20,582 bases of DNA. It comes from Planctomycetia bacterium (lineage in GTDB: Bacteria; Planctomycetota; Planctomycetia; Pirellulales; UBA1268). Positions 1-6,664 of the stretch are shown here, in pieces (position 1 is the stretch's first letter; each line of letters starts with the position of its first letter). The position numbers were made by a program, and so were the translations under genes. The stretch lies in assembly GCA_009926295.1 (NCBI GenBank), contig RFPF01000023.1, positions 1 to 20,582 on the forward strand, given 5' to 3'. The notes beneath the pieces were generated by a model. It did not search any database. It had not been told where the DNA came from and saw only the letters and a list, made by a program, of their open reading frames with translations.

Positions 1-1402
1 CGACGTAGAGCACGCTCACGCCGTCGGCCTCGGGGCTCGCCTGAATCGCCTCGATCGCCGCCACCTCGGCCACGGGCAGGCCGGCCTCGGGCGCCGCGAG
101 CCAACTTGCCCGGCCCACCATGATCCGCCGCCCTTCCGTGATGGCGATCACGCCGCGGCCCGCCGCTTCCTCGAAAGCCTCGGGCCGCACGAGCGGCAGG
201 TTCGCCCGCCGGGCCATCTCGGTGACGGCGCGGGCCACGGGATGGCGGCTGTCCTGCTCGGCGATCGCCGCGAGTCGGAGAAGTTCGGCTCCCTCCACGC
301 CATCCACGGGGGCAAGACGGCTCACCGAGAGCACGCCCGTGGTGAGCGTGCCGGTCTTGTCGAACACGATCGCCGTGAGGTTGCGAGCCGCCTCGAGCGT
401 GACCACGCTCTTCACGAGCACGCCGAGCCGGGCCGCTGCCGAGAGGCCCGCCACCATCGCCGTGGGCGTCGCGAGGATGAGCGCGCTCGGGCAGGCCACC
501 ACGAGCATCGCGATCGCCCGGCTGAAGGCCGTGTCGGGGTCGCTCCGAAGGGCGAAGAACAGCACCACGCCCACGAGCATCAGCACCGTCGGTGTGTACC
601 ACACGGCGTACTGATCCACGAGCCGCATGATCGGCGTGCGGGTTTGTTCGGCCTGCAGGATCAGGTCCTTCACGCGGCCAAGGAGCGTGTCGGCCCCGGC
701 CTTCGTGACCTCGATGTCCATCACGCCCGTGAGGTTGATCGTGCCGCCGAACACCTCGTCGCCCGCGGCCTTGTCGGCGGGCAGCGACTCGCCGGTGATG
801 CTCGCCTGGTTCACGGTGCTCGTGCCGGCGAGGATTCGGCCGTCGGCCGGGATGTTGTCGCCGGGCCTCACACGCACGACGTCTCCCGGCCGGAGTTCCC
901 TGGCCTCGACGAGTTCCTCACGTTCGCCGGCGGCGTCCGCGAGGATTCGATGGGCTTTCGTGGGCGAGAGCTTGATGAGCGACTCGATGCTCGCCTGCGC
1001 GCCGATGGCCGTCCGCTTCTCGATCAGCCCCGAGACGATCATGAACAGCGCGATCGCCGCACTTTCCTGATACTTGCCGGTGGCGGCCGCCCCGACCACG
1101 GCGAGCGCGACCAGGGCGTTCATGCCGGCCTCGCCCCGCGCGAGATCCCGGAACGCCGCGAGCACGAGCGGCGCGCCGAGCAGGACGACCGCGGCCGCGG
1201 CCGGAATCGCCGGATAAAAATCCTTCGACCACAGCACCTGGGCGACGAGCGAGCAGACGAGCAACATCGCCCCGACGAGGGTGGCGCCGATCTGCAGACG
1301 CAACGACCGGCCGACCGCGGCGTCCGCCGCCGCGGAGTCGGCGACCGCCATTGCGTCGGCCGCGCGGAATTCGCTCGGAATCGGGAGATCTGCCGTCGCC
1401 AT
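1..1402 (-). CDS. P1B-type heavy-metal-translocating P-type ATPase (5' part, truncated by window edge)
   Basis: This is an inner-membrane, ATP-driven metal cation pump, read from an ATG at 1402; 467 residues are visible and the C-terminus lies beyond base 1. No N-terminal HMA domain precedes the first membrane span. Hydrophobic segments lie near residues 36-57, 64-84, 94-108 and 113-128. The actuator domain follows with SITGES (201-206), then spans near 265-287 and 293-320. The phosphorylation motif DKTGTLT is at 348-354, and the P1B-specific HP pair is at 387-388. The ion-binding motif in the sixth visible span is C-P-S (304-306), not the usual C-P-C, C-P-H or S-P-C, so the metal cannot be assigned by motif. 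The start gives a short leader (MATADLPIPS). A strong terminator separates it from the upstream pilin gene, so it probably has its own promoter. The family is certain; the substrate is not. Confidence 0.95.
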   Translation of the reverse strand, partial: MATADLPIPSEFRAADAMAVADSAAADAAVGRSLRLQIGATLVGAMLLVCSLVAQVLWSKDFYPAIPAAAAVVLLGAPLVLAAFRDLARGEAGMNALVALAVVGAAATGKYQESAAIALFMIVSGLIEKRTAIGAQASIESLIKLSPTKAHRILADAAGEREELVEARELRPGDVVRVRPGDNIPADGRILAGTSTVNQASITGESLPADKAAGDEVFGGTINLTGVMDIEVTKAGADTLLGRVKDLILQAEQTRTPIMRLVDQYAVWYTPTVLMLVGVVLFFALRSDPDTAFSRAIAMLVVACPSALILATPTAMVAGLSAAARLGVLVKSVVTLEAARNLTAIVFDKTGTLTTGVLSVSRLAPVDGVEGAELLRLAAIAEQDSRHPVARAVTEMARRANLPLVRPEAFEEAAGRGVIAITEGRRIMVGRASWLAAPEAGLPVAEVAAIEAIQASPEADGVSVLYV

Positions 1403-1450
1403 CCCTGCACTATAACTCGCGGCCGCGACCGGCCGTGTTATGAAACCATG

Positions 1451-1482
1451 AAAAAACCGCGGCCGCCCGAAGGCGGCCGCGG
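1451..1482 (-). terminator. Rho-independent terminator with UUCG tetraloop, downstream of the pseudopilin gene
   Basis: A perfect 11-bp GC-only stem (1457-1467 paired with 1472-1482) encloses a 4-nt loop. Read on the minus strand the loop is TTCG closed by a C-G pair, the classic extra-stable tetraloop, and the stem is followed by six Ts (1456-1451). It lies 38 bases past the stop of the minus-strand pseudopilin gene and before the P-type ATPase start, so it should end the pilin transcript. Confidence 0.92.
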
Positions 1483-1520
1483 CATCGATTACTCAGCACG
1501 AATCGCGGACGTCGTGAACC

Positions 1521-2702
1521 TTACTCGACGACGCTGCCGGCAGCGGACTGGCGGTTGCGCAACCGCTTCACCCACACCGCGTCCGAGATCTCGTTGTAGG
1601 CCGCAGCCGTGTTGCACGATACGGCCGTGATGTTGCCGTTGGCATTACGGGACACACCGTTGCCGATGTAGTTGTCGCCGGTCTTGACGGCGGCACCCGT
1701 GTCGTTGTTCACCGTGTCGTACACCTTCTCGACGTGAAGATCGGCGAACAGGAGCGGGGCGAAGCCGCCGCTTCCGTCGCTGTTCTTCGGCTGGTGCAAC
1801 GGCTCGATGTCGTTGTACTCATTGATCCGCACCGAGCTACCCGACGTGATCGGGCAGATCGCGGAATCACTGATCACAACGTTCATGCCGTCGCAGTAGC
1901 TCTCGACGAGCAGGTCACCGACCTTCACGAGCTTGGCGCCGATAAAGTCGTTGATAACATCCGCACCAGCACCCGCCTTCGCGGCGGCCCTGCCGCCGGC
2001 GACGACGTTCGCGTCACCGCCGTCACCGGCACGAGCCGGCCCCATGAGAGCCACGCGAGCCGCGGTCGTGAGACCTTGGTTCAGGTGGTTCGTCGTGAGC
2101 GGACCGTCGCCGTCAGCCAGGCCCTTCAAACCCGACGTGTTGTCGCTAGCAATCGGATCGCCGCGGCTGAAGTGCCAGGTGGTGGCGTAGTTGCTGTTGT
2201 TGCCAGCATCCCAGAATTCCTTCGCCGCGGAGTCGCCACCGAAGTAGGCCTCGCCGCAGGTCGTGGAATCGTGGGCCGAGCCCGCCGGCCACCGGCCGCT
2301 GGCCACACCGGCACCGGTGATGTTACCTGTCTGCGTGCCGGCGAGCGTATAGTCGGCCACCTTCTCGTTGATCTTGTTCCGGCTACCCGCGTCGAGCGAC
2401 TTGCCCGGCTGAGCCACCTTCGACAGGATCAGGTCCGCCACCCAGCCGTACTGCCGGGAGTCGCCATCGCGGAGATGGTCGAACGCGCCCGAGGAGTACG
2501 CACCGTTGTTGTTGGTGGCGTACAGCTCGAAGCCACGGCCGAAACTGCTCATGTTGCTCGCACTGCCCGATGCATTCGCGGCGGCACGAGCGGACGACAA
2601 CGCCGGCAGCAGGAGCGCCACCAGCACACCGATGATCGCGATCACGACGAGGAGTTCGACGAGCGTGAAGCCCTGCCTCCCCTTGGATGCAAATCGAAGC
2701 AT
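1521..2702 (-). CDS. Prepilin-type (class III signal) protein A, large pseudopilin-like
   Basis: This 393-residue protein has a prepilin peptidase signal: leader MLRFASKGRQG, cleavage after Gly11, then FTLVE with Glu at +5, followed by a roughly 22-residue hydrophobic helix ending in LLPALSSARAAA. The start is supported by GGAG about 8 bases upstream of the ATG at 2702. The large Gly/Ala/Asn-rich C-terminal region ends with an H...FADLHVEKV segment, a degenerate form of the planctomycete H-x(n)-DG prepilin-associated motif. It is a clear paralog of the gene at 4269-5453, sharing SGAFDHL-DGD, TTWHF-RGDP, AARVALMGPARA, DGMNVV, IGNGV and W-KRL blocks. The likely role is an inner-membrane-inserted pseudopilin or a surface pilin-like subunit. 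A strong ribosome site and a strong terminator suggest high expression. The particular filament or secretion system it belongs to is not known. Confidence 0.9.
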   Translation of the reverse strand: MLRFASKGRQGFTLVELLVVIAIIGVLVALLLPALSSARAAANASGSASNMSSFGRGFELYATNNNGAYSSGAFDHLRDGDSRQYGWVADLILSKVAQPGKSLDAGSRNKINEKVADYTLAGTQTGNITGAGVASGRWPAGSAHDSTTCGEAYFGGDSAAKEFWDAGNNSNYATTWHFSRGDPIASDNTSGLKGLADGDGPLTTNHLNQGLTTAARVALMGPARAGDGGDANVVAGGRAAAKAGAGADVINDFIGAKLVKVGDLLVESYCDGMNVVISDSAICPITSGSSVRINEYNDIEPLHQPKNSDGSGGFAPLLFADLHVEKVYDTVNNDTGAAVKTGDNYIGNGVSRNANGNITAVSCNTAAAYNEISDAVWVKRLRNRQSAAGSVVE

Positions 2703-2911
2703 GAAAAAAACTCCGTTGGAAAACCATTTCTGCCGCCGGGAGCCGAACCTTTCGACTGCCTCGCCGACTTGCGGGATGATAGGAGGCGATGATGAGAAGC
2801 AAGTGAGCCGTCCATGAGAATCACGCGAAATTTTTTTCGTAAGCCGGCGATTTCATCAAAAACTCACATCTCGAAGGCTTGCATCGCGGTATCACGATGT
2901 CCCTTGGGATC

Positions 2912-2931
2912 TTCCTCGAGGAAACGACGAC
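2912..2931 (+). promoter_or_regulatory. Ribosome binding site inside a 12-bp palindrome, fixing the GTG start
   Basis: The palindrome TTCCTCGAGGAA (2912-2923) contains the Shine-Dalgarno-like GAGGAA (2918-2923), 8 bases before the GTG at 2932. This supports the GTG start of the TPR gene. The rest of the divergent intergenic region (2703-2911) contains no gene I can support. A weak minus-strand promoter-like pair (TTGCTT at 2802-2797 and TATCAT at 2781-2776, 15-bp spacer) could serve pilin A but is not convincing. Confidence 0.5.
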
Positions 2932-4233
2932 GTGAACATTTCGCAGCAGATCCCGAGACCGGTCGCGATCGTCGCGATCGTGGTGGCCACGCTCGTGAGC
3001 GTGGCCCTGGCATGGGTGCAGGCTCGCGGCACGCCTCAGCCAGGGGAACAGGATTTGCGCGCCCGCTGGGTTGACCTCGCCGACCGCGTGCAGGAATTAC
3101 GGCAGGCCGGCAGGCAGGCGGAGGCCCTCCAGGCCGCGACGATATCGGTGGGGCTGGCGGAGCGCGCGTACGGTCCCATGCATCCGGCGATGGCCGAGGC
3201 CCTCAACGAGCTCGCGATGCTCCGCATCGCGGCCGCCGACTACGCCGGCGTCGGCGAGATGCTCGAAAGGGCGATCGTCATCCAGTCGCGGGTTACCGGC
3301 CCCGAAAGCCCGGAGGTGGCCAACACGCTCAACAACCTCGCCCAGGCGATGGAGAAGCAGGGAGACTTCGCGGGCGCCCGCGAGGCCTACGATCGCACCC
3401 TCGAAATCTACGAAAAGACCGTCGGCAGCGAGCACGCCTCGACGGCCCGGGCCCTCAACAACATTGCCTGCCTCGAAGATGCCCGCGGCGACCACTCCGC
3501 CGCAGAGCCACTCCACCGCCGCGCACTCGCGATGCGCGACACTCTTCTCGGCCCAGCCCACATCGACACGGCCGAGTCGTTGGGGAACCTGGCGGCCAAT
3601 GCCCGGGCCCGCGGCCAACTCGGCGAGGCCGAGAAGCTCTCCCGCCGAGCTCTCGCGATCCGGGAGCGGACGTCGGGCCCATCCCACCCGCTCACCGCAG
3701 CGTCGCTCGCCGGCCTGGCCGGCGTGCTGCGCGAGACCGGGCGCACGGCGGAGGCCGACCCGCTCGCACTCGGCGCGCTCGCAATCCGCCAAGAAACGTA
3801 TGGCGCCCGCCACCCGTCGACGGCCGCCTCGCTCGAGACCGTGGCGCTCATCCGTGCAGCCGACGGCGACGTGGCCTATGCCCGCCAGTTGCTCGACAAG
3901 GCGCTCGCCATCCGACAGCGGATGAACGGGGCCAACCACCCCAACACCGCGAAAACCATGGAGGAAATCGCGTTGTTGCCGGCCGCGAAGGACGAGCCGC
4001 CGGAGGCCGGGAAGGACCGCCTTGGCGCGGCGGCCGATCTGCTGGGTAAGGTCGTCGACATTCGCACCACGGCCTTCGGGCCCTCCCACCCCGACACGCG
4101 GGCTGCCCTGCGAAAGCTCGTCAAGGCGCTCGAGACTGCAGGGCGGAAGGACGCCGCCGCCGAGGCGGCGAAACGCCTCGCCTCGGCCGAGGCAGCGGCC
4201 ACGGCGCCTGCGGCCGAACCGAAGAAACCTTGA
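2932..4233 (+). CDS. Membrane-anchored kinesin-light-chain-type TPR protein
   Basis: This 433-residue protein has an N-terminal hydrophobic segment (about residues 10-30, PVAIVAIVVATLVSVALAWV) that acts as a signal anchor or signal peptide. A long TPR array of the 42-residue kinesin-light-chain/NphA type follows. Eight inter-repeat linkers of the form G-x-x-H-P-x-T-A-x-x-L are visible, for example GPMHPAMAEAL, GPSHPLTAASL, GARHPSTAASL and GPSHPDTRAAL. The C-terminus is Ala/Glu/Lys-rich and ends EPKKP. Such arrays are protein-protein scaffolds, here probably facing the periplasm. It sits between two minus-strand paralogous pilin-like genes, divergent from pilin A and convergent with pilin B, so a role with those exported proteins is possible but inferred only from position. 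No catalytic motif is visible. Confidence 0.88.
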   Translation: MNISQQIPRPVAIVAIVVATLVSVALAWVQARGTPQPGEQDLRARWVDLADRVQELRQAGRQAEALQAATISVGLAERAYGPMHPAMAEALNELAMLRIAAADYAGVGEMLERAIVIQSRVTGPESPEVANTLNNLAQAMEKQGDFAGAREAYDRTLEIYEKTVGSEHASTARALNNIACLEDARGDHSAAEPLHRRALAMRDTLLGPAHIDTAESLGNLAANARARGQLGEAEKLSRRALAIRERTSGPSHPLTAASLAGLAGVLRETGRTAEADPLALGALAIRQETYGARHPSTAASLETVALIRAADGDVAYARQLLDKALAIRQRMNGANHPNTAKTMEEIALLPAAKDEPPEAGKDRLGAAADLLGKVVDIRTTAFGPSHPDTRAALRKLVKALETAGRKDAAAEAAKRLASAEAAATAPAAEPKKP

Positions 4234-4268
4234 CGCGGAACACGCGGCCGCACTCGTCCTCGCGCCGC

Positions 4269-5453
4269 TCAATCCACCTGCGTCGTGCCGTCAGCGAGCG
4301 TCGCGATCTCGAGCCGCTTGAGCCAGATCTGGTCGGCCGCCTCCTGGTAGCTCGGCCCGTCGATGACGAAGCCGCTGATCGTGCCGGAGGTCGTCGTGAC
4401 GCCGTTGCCGATGAAGCTGTCTCCCGTGGTGGTCCCGCCCGCCGCACCCGCCGTCACCGTGTCGAACACCTTCTCCACGTGGCCGTCGGCGAACAGGATC
4501 GGCGCAAAGCCGCCCGCACCCCCTTTGACGCGAGGCTGGTGCAGCGGATGGATGTCGGAGAGTTCATGAATCTTTCGGCCCGGACTCCCCCCGATCGCGG
4601 TGTCGGTGAAGACCACGTTCATGCCGTCGGTGAAGCTGTCGAGGAGCAGGTCGTTCGGCCGCACGAGCTTGAATCCCACGAAGCCGTTGACCACCGCGTC
4701 GGCAACGCCGGTCCGCAGCCTGACGGCGCCCTGCCGGACGACGAACGACGGGCCGTCGGTCGCCCGGGCCGGCCCCATGAGCGCGACGCGTGCCGCGGTC
4801 GTGGCGGCGCGGCGGAGCGTGGCGATGTCGAGCGGGCCGGCACCCTCGATCCGCGAGCCGCGGACGCTGCCATAGCCGGGATAGGCCGCGTCGATCGTGG
4901 TCGCCGGATCGCCGCGGCAAAAATGCCACGTCGTCGTGAACGTGGCGTTGTAGCCGTCGAACCAGACATCGTTCATCGCGACGGCGCCGCCAAAGTAGCT
5001 GCCCCCCGAAATCGCCGCATACGAAGTCGTGGTCCAGCCGTGATCCGATCCATCGAGCACCACCGCCGTGCCCTGCCGGGCGGCGCCGGTGTAGTCGGCC
5101 ACGGTCTCGCTCACCTGCCAGCGATTCGCAGGATCGCGGGCCCGCCCGGGATTGGCGGTCTTCAGGCCGATGAGGTCGGCGACCCATCCCCGGGAGCGGA
5201 TGTCGCCGTCGAGGAGGTGATCGAAGGCTCCGGAGCAGTAGCGACCCCCGGGATCCTGCTGGGCGAACAGTTCGAAGCCACGGCCGAACGCCGACTGGTG
5301 GCTGGCGGCCGACGCCGAGTACGAGGCGGCCCGGGCCGACGAGAGTGCGGGGAGCAGGATCGCAACCAAGGCGCCGATGATCGCGACCACGACGAGCAGT
5401 TCGACGAGCGTCATGCCCGGACGGCGCAGCCACGGCGCGGCTCCGATTTTCAC
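4269..5453 (-). CDS. Prepilin-type (class III signal) protein B, paralog of protein A
   Basis: I chose the GTG at 5453, giving 394 residues, almost the length of paralog A. It has GAAGG about 8 bases upstream and yields a normal short leader (MKIGAAPWLRRPG). A longer frame from 5528 would put a 38-residue leader before the cleavage site. Cleavage is expected after Gly13, giving a mature N-terminus MTLVE (Met rather than Phe at +1, Glu at +5) and a hydrophobic helix ending LLPALSSARAAS. The C-terminal HQP...FADGHVEKVFD segment is the intact form of the DGHV motif that is altered in paralog A. Shared blocks with A include SGAFDHLLDGD, TTWHFCRGDP, AARVALMGPARA and DGMNVVFTD. It is convergent with the TPR gene, 35 bases apart. 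Likely a pseudopilin or pilin-like subunit; the partner system is unknown. Confidence 0.9.
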   Translation of the reverse strand: MKIGAAPWLRRPGMTLVELLVVVAIIGALVAILLPALSSARAASYSASAASHQSAFGRGFELFAQQDPGGRYCSGAFDHLLDGDIRSRGWVADLIGLKTANPGRARDPANRWQVSETVADYTGAARQGTAVVLDGSDHGWTTTSYAAISGGSYFGGAVAMNDVWFDGYNATFTTTWHFCRGDPATTIDAAYPGYGSVRGSRIEGAGPLDIATLRRAATTAARVALMGPARATDGPSFVVRQGAVRLRTGVADAVVNGFVGFKLVRPNDLLLDSFTDGMNVVFTDTAIGGSPGRKIHELSDIHPLHQPRVKGGAGGFAPILFADGHVEKVFDTVTAGAAGGTTTGDSFIGNGVTTTSGTISGFVIDGPSYQEAADQIWLKRLEIATLADGTTQVD

Positions 5454-5827
5454 TGAACGGCCCTTCTCTTCGCGGCCATGCAACCGATGCTCCCGACACC
5501 CGGAAAGTGGAGCGAATCGCCCCACCATCGGGCTGCCCGTGAGGCGAATCGACCCAGTTGACGGGTCGAATCACCCAGTCAAGGGATGATGATCGACTGG
5601 AAGTTACCGACCGACTGGAGCGGACGCAACGTTTTTCGAGCGGATTTCCCAGGGTTAAGCCGGCCAGTCGGCCCGGCCGACGTCCACCTCACTCATTCCT
5701 CATGAACTTTGGCCCGCTTTGTGCATTGCTGGATCCCCGCTCAGACATGGCTGGAGCGGCACATGGCCGCCTCTTTGGCGTTCCACGACACCTGATCCAC
5801 ATCCTGACGACGTCCGAAAGGTCTCTC
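5454..5827. promoter_or_regulatory. Divergent intergenic region with three CGAATC-type direct repeats
   Basis: This 374-base region separates pilin B (-) from the PEP-CTERM gene (+) and shows no supportable gene. Three related words start at 5513, 5545 and 5567, each CGAATC followed by a C-rich ACCCA-like tail, with start spacings of 32 and 22 bases (about three and two helical turns). A 7-bp hairpin (5549-5555 with 5563-5569) overlaps the middle copy. CGACTGGA occurs twice (5594 and 5612), and CCCAGT recurs at 5553 and 5574. These could be regulator-binding sites for either gene. No clear -35/-10 pair was found. Confidence 0.35.
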
Positions 5828-6634
5828 ATGCCCGGCAGGCCACCCATAAAAGCGTCCCTGTGGCGCACCGCCGCCCTCGGCCTGACTGCGGTCAGCGTCG
5901 CCGCTTCGGCGACGGCCTTCGGCTCGAGCTTCGTCTGGTTCACGTCGCAAGCCGCTTTCAACGCGAGACTCGAGGCCAACTACGCCGGTGCCCTCGACGG
6001 ACTCGGCGCCAACCCGCTCTCCGATCCCCTCTCGTTCTCGGGGATCACCACCGGAAGCGGATCATTCTCGTTCGAGGCCTCCTCGTCGCCGGGGTTGTAT
6101 TCGGTCTGGGACGGGCCCCGCGGGCTGACCCCCTCCGACTTCCAGAATCCCCTGGTCTTCCAGCAGTTCAGTCCGGGGGTCCGGGCGTTCGGGGGCCTGT
6201 TCTCGCTCACGGACCTCGACGAACTCCGCCAGTCGGGCTCCTTCAGCCTCGCGATCTACACCGCTTCGGGCACGGCGCGGACGCTCCTGACGAGCACGAG
6301 CGCGACGGTGACGTCGTCGGGTCCCTCGTTCCTCGGGCTCATCGATTTCAACCCTGCGCTTTCATTCAGCCGGATCGAACTCGGCACGCCGGCCGCCACG
6401 CTCTTCCCCACCGCCGAACAGGTCACCGTCGGTGTTCCAGAGCCATCCGCCATCACGGGACTCGCGGCGGGAATCGCGCTCATCGCGATCGCGTGGCGGG
6501 TCCGCTCCCGGCTCAGGAAGGCGGCCATCGCGCTCGTCGCGGCGGCGGCCTTCGCGATTCCCACCCATGCCGCCCTGGAGTCGATCCCGCTCGACCCGAC
6601 ACCGCCCGCGGCGGGCGGGGATCGGCCGTCGTAG
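5828..6634 (+). CDS. PEP-CTERM sorting-domain protein with a non-standard C-terminal extension
   Basis: The ATG at 5828 is preceded by AAAGG with 6-base spacing and directly begins a signal peptide (charged MPGRPPIKASLWR, then a hydrophobic core ending in ASATA near residue 30). A frame open to 5558 would bury this signal, so I rejected the longer form. The mature region is Ser/Gly/Phe-rich and of unknown fold. A PEP-CTERM signal follows: VPEPS at 203-207, a hydrophobic helix at about 209-222, and an Arg cluster (224, 226, 228, 230). In this family the signal is recognised by an exosortase and normally ends the protein. Here about 38 residues follow, with a second Ala-rich hydrophobic stretch (232-248, ending THAA) and a Pro-rich tail. 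It is probably exported and envelope-associated. The downstream TPR gene starts 30 bases later and may be co-transcribed. Confidence 0.85.
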   Translation: MPGRPPIKASLWRTAALGLTAVSVAASATAFGSSFVWFTSQAAFNARLEANYAGALDGLGANPLSDPLSFSGITTGSGSFSFEASSSPGLYSVWDGPRGLTPSDFQNPLVFQQFSPGVRAFGGLFSLTDLDELRQSGSFSLAIYTASGTARTLLTSTSATVTSSGPSFLGLIDFNPALSFSRIELGTPAATLFPTAEQVTVGVPEPSAITGLAAGIALIAIAWRVRSRLRKAAIALVAAAAFAIPTHAALESIPLDPTPPAAGGDRPS

Positions 6635-6664
6635 TCGGGGTCGGCATCTGGTAAGACCAAGGGC

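Noticed and set aside
242..1630. Plus-strand open frame of 462 codons over the P-type ATPase
   Set aside because: The minus strand encodes an unmistakable P1B-ATPase with all catalytic motifs. The plus-strand translation is Arg/His-rich and also runs through the terminator hairpin.
5454..5528. 25-residue N-terminal extension of pilin B
   Set aside because: It would give a leader of 38 residues. The GTG at 5453 has a ribosome site and gives the same length as paralog A.
5558..5827. N-terminal extension of the PEP-CTERM protein
   Set aside because: The frame is open, but the extension would bury the signal peptide, and only the ATG at 5828 has a well-spaced ribosome site.
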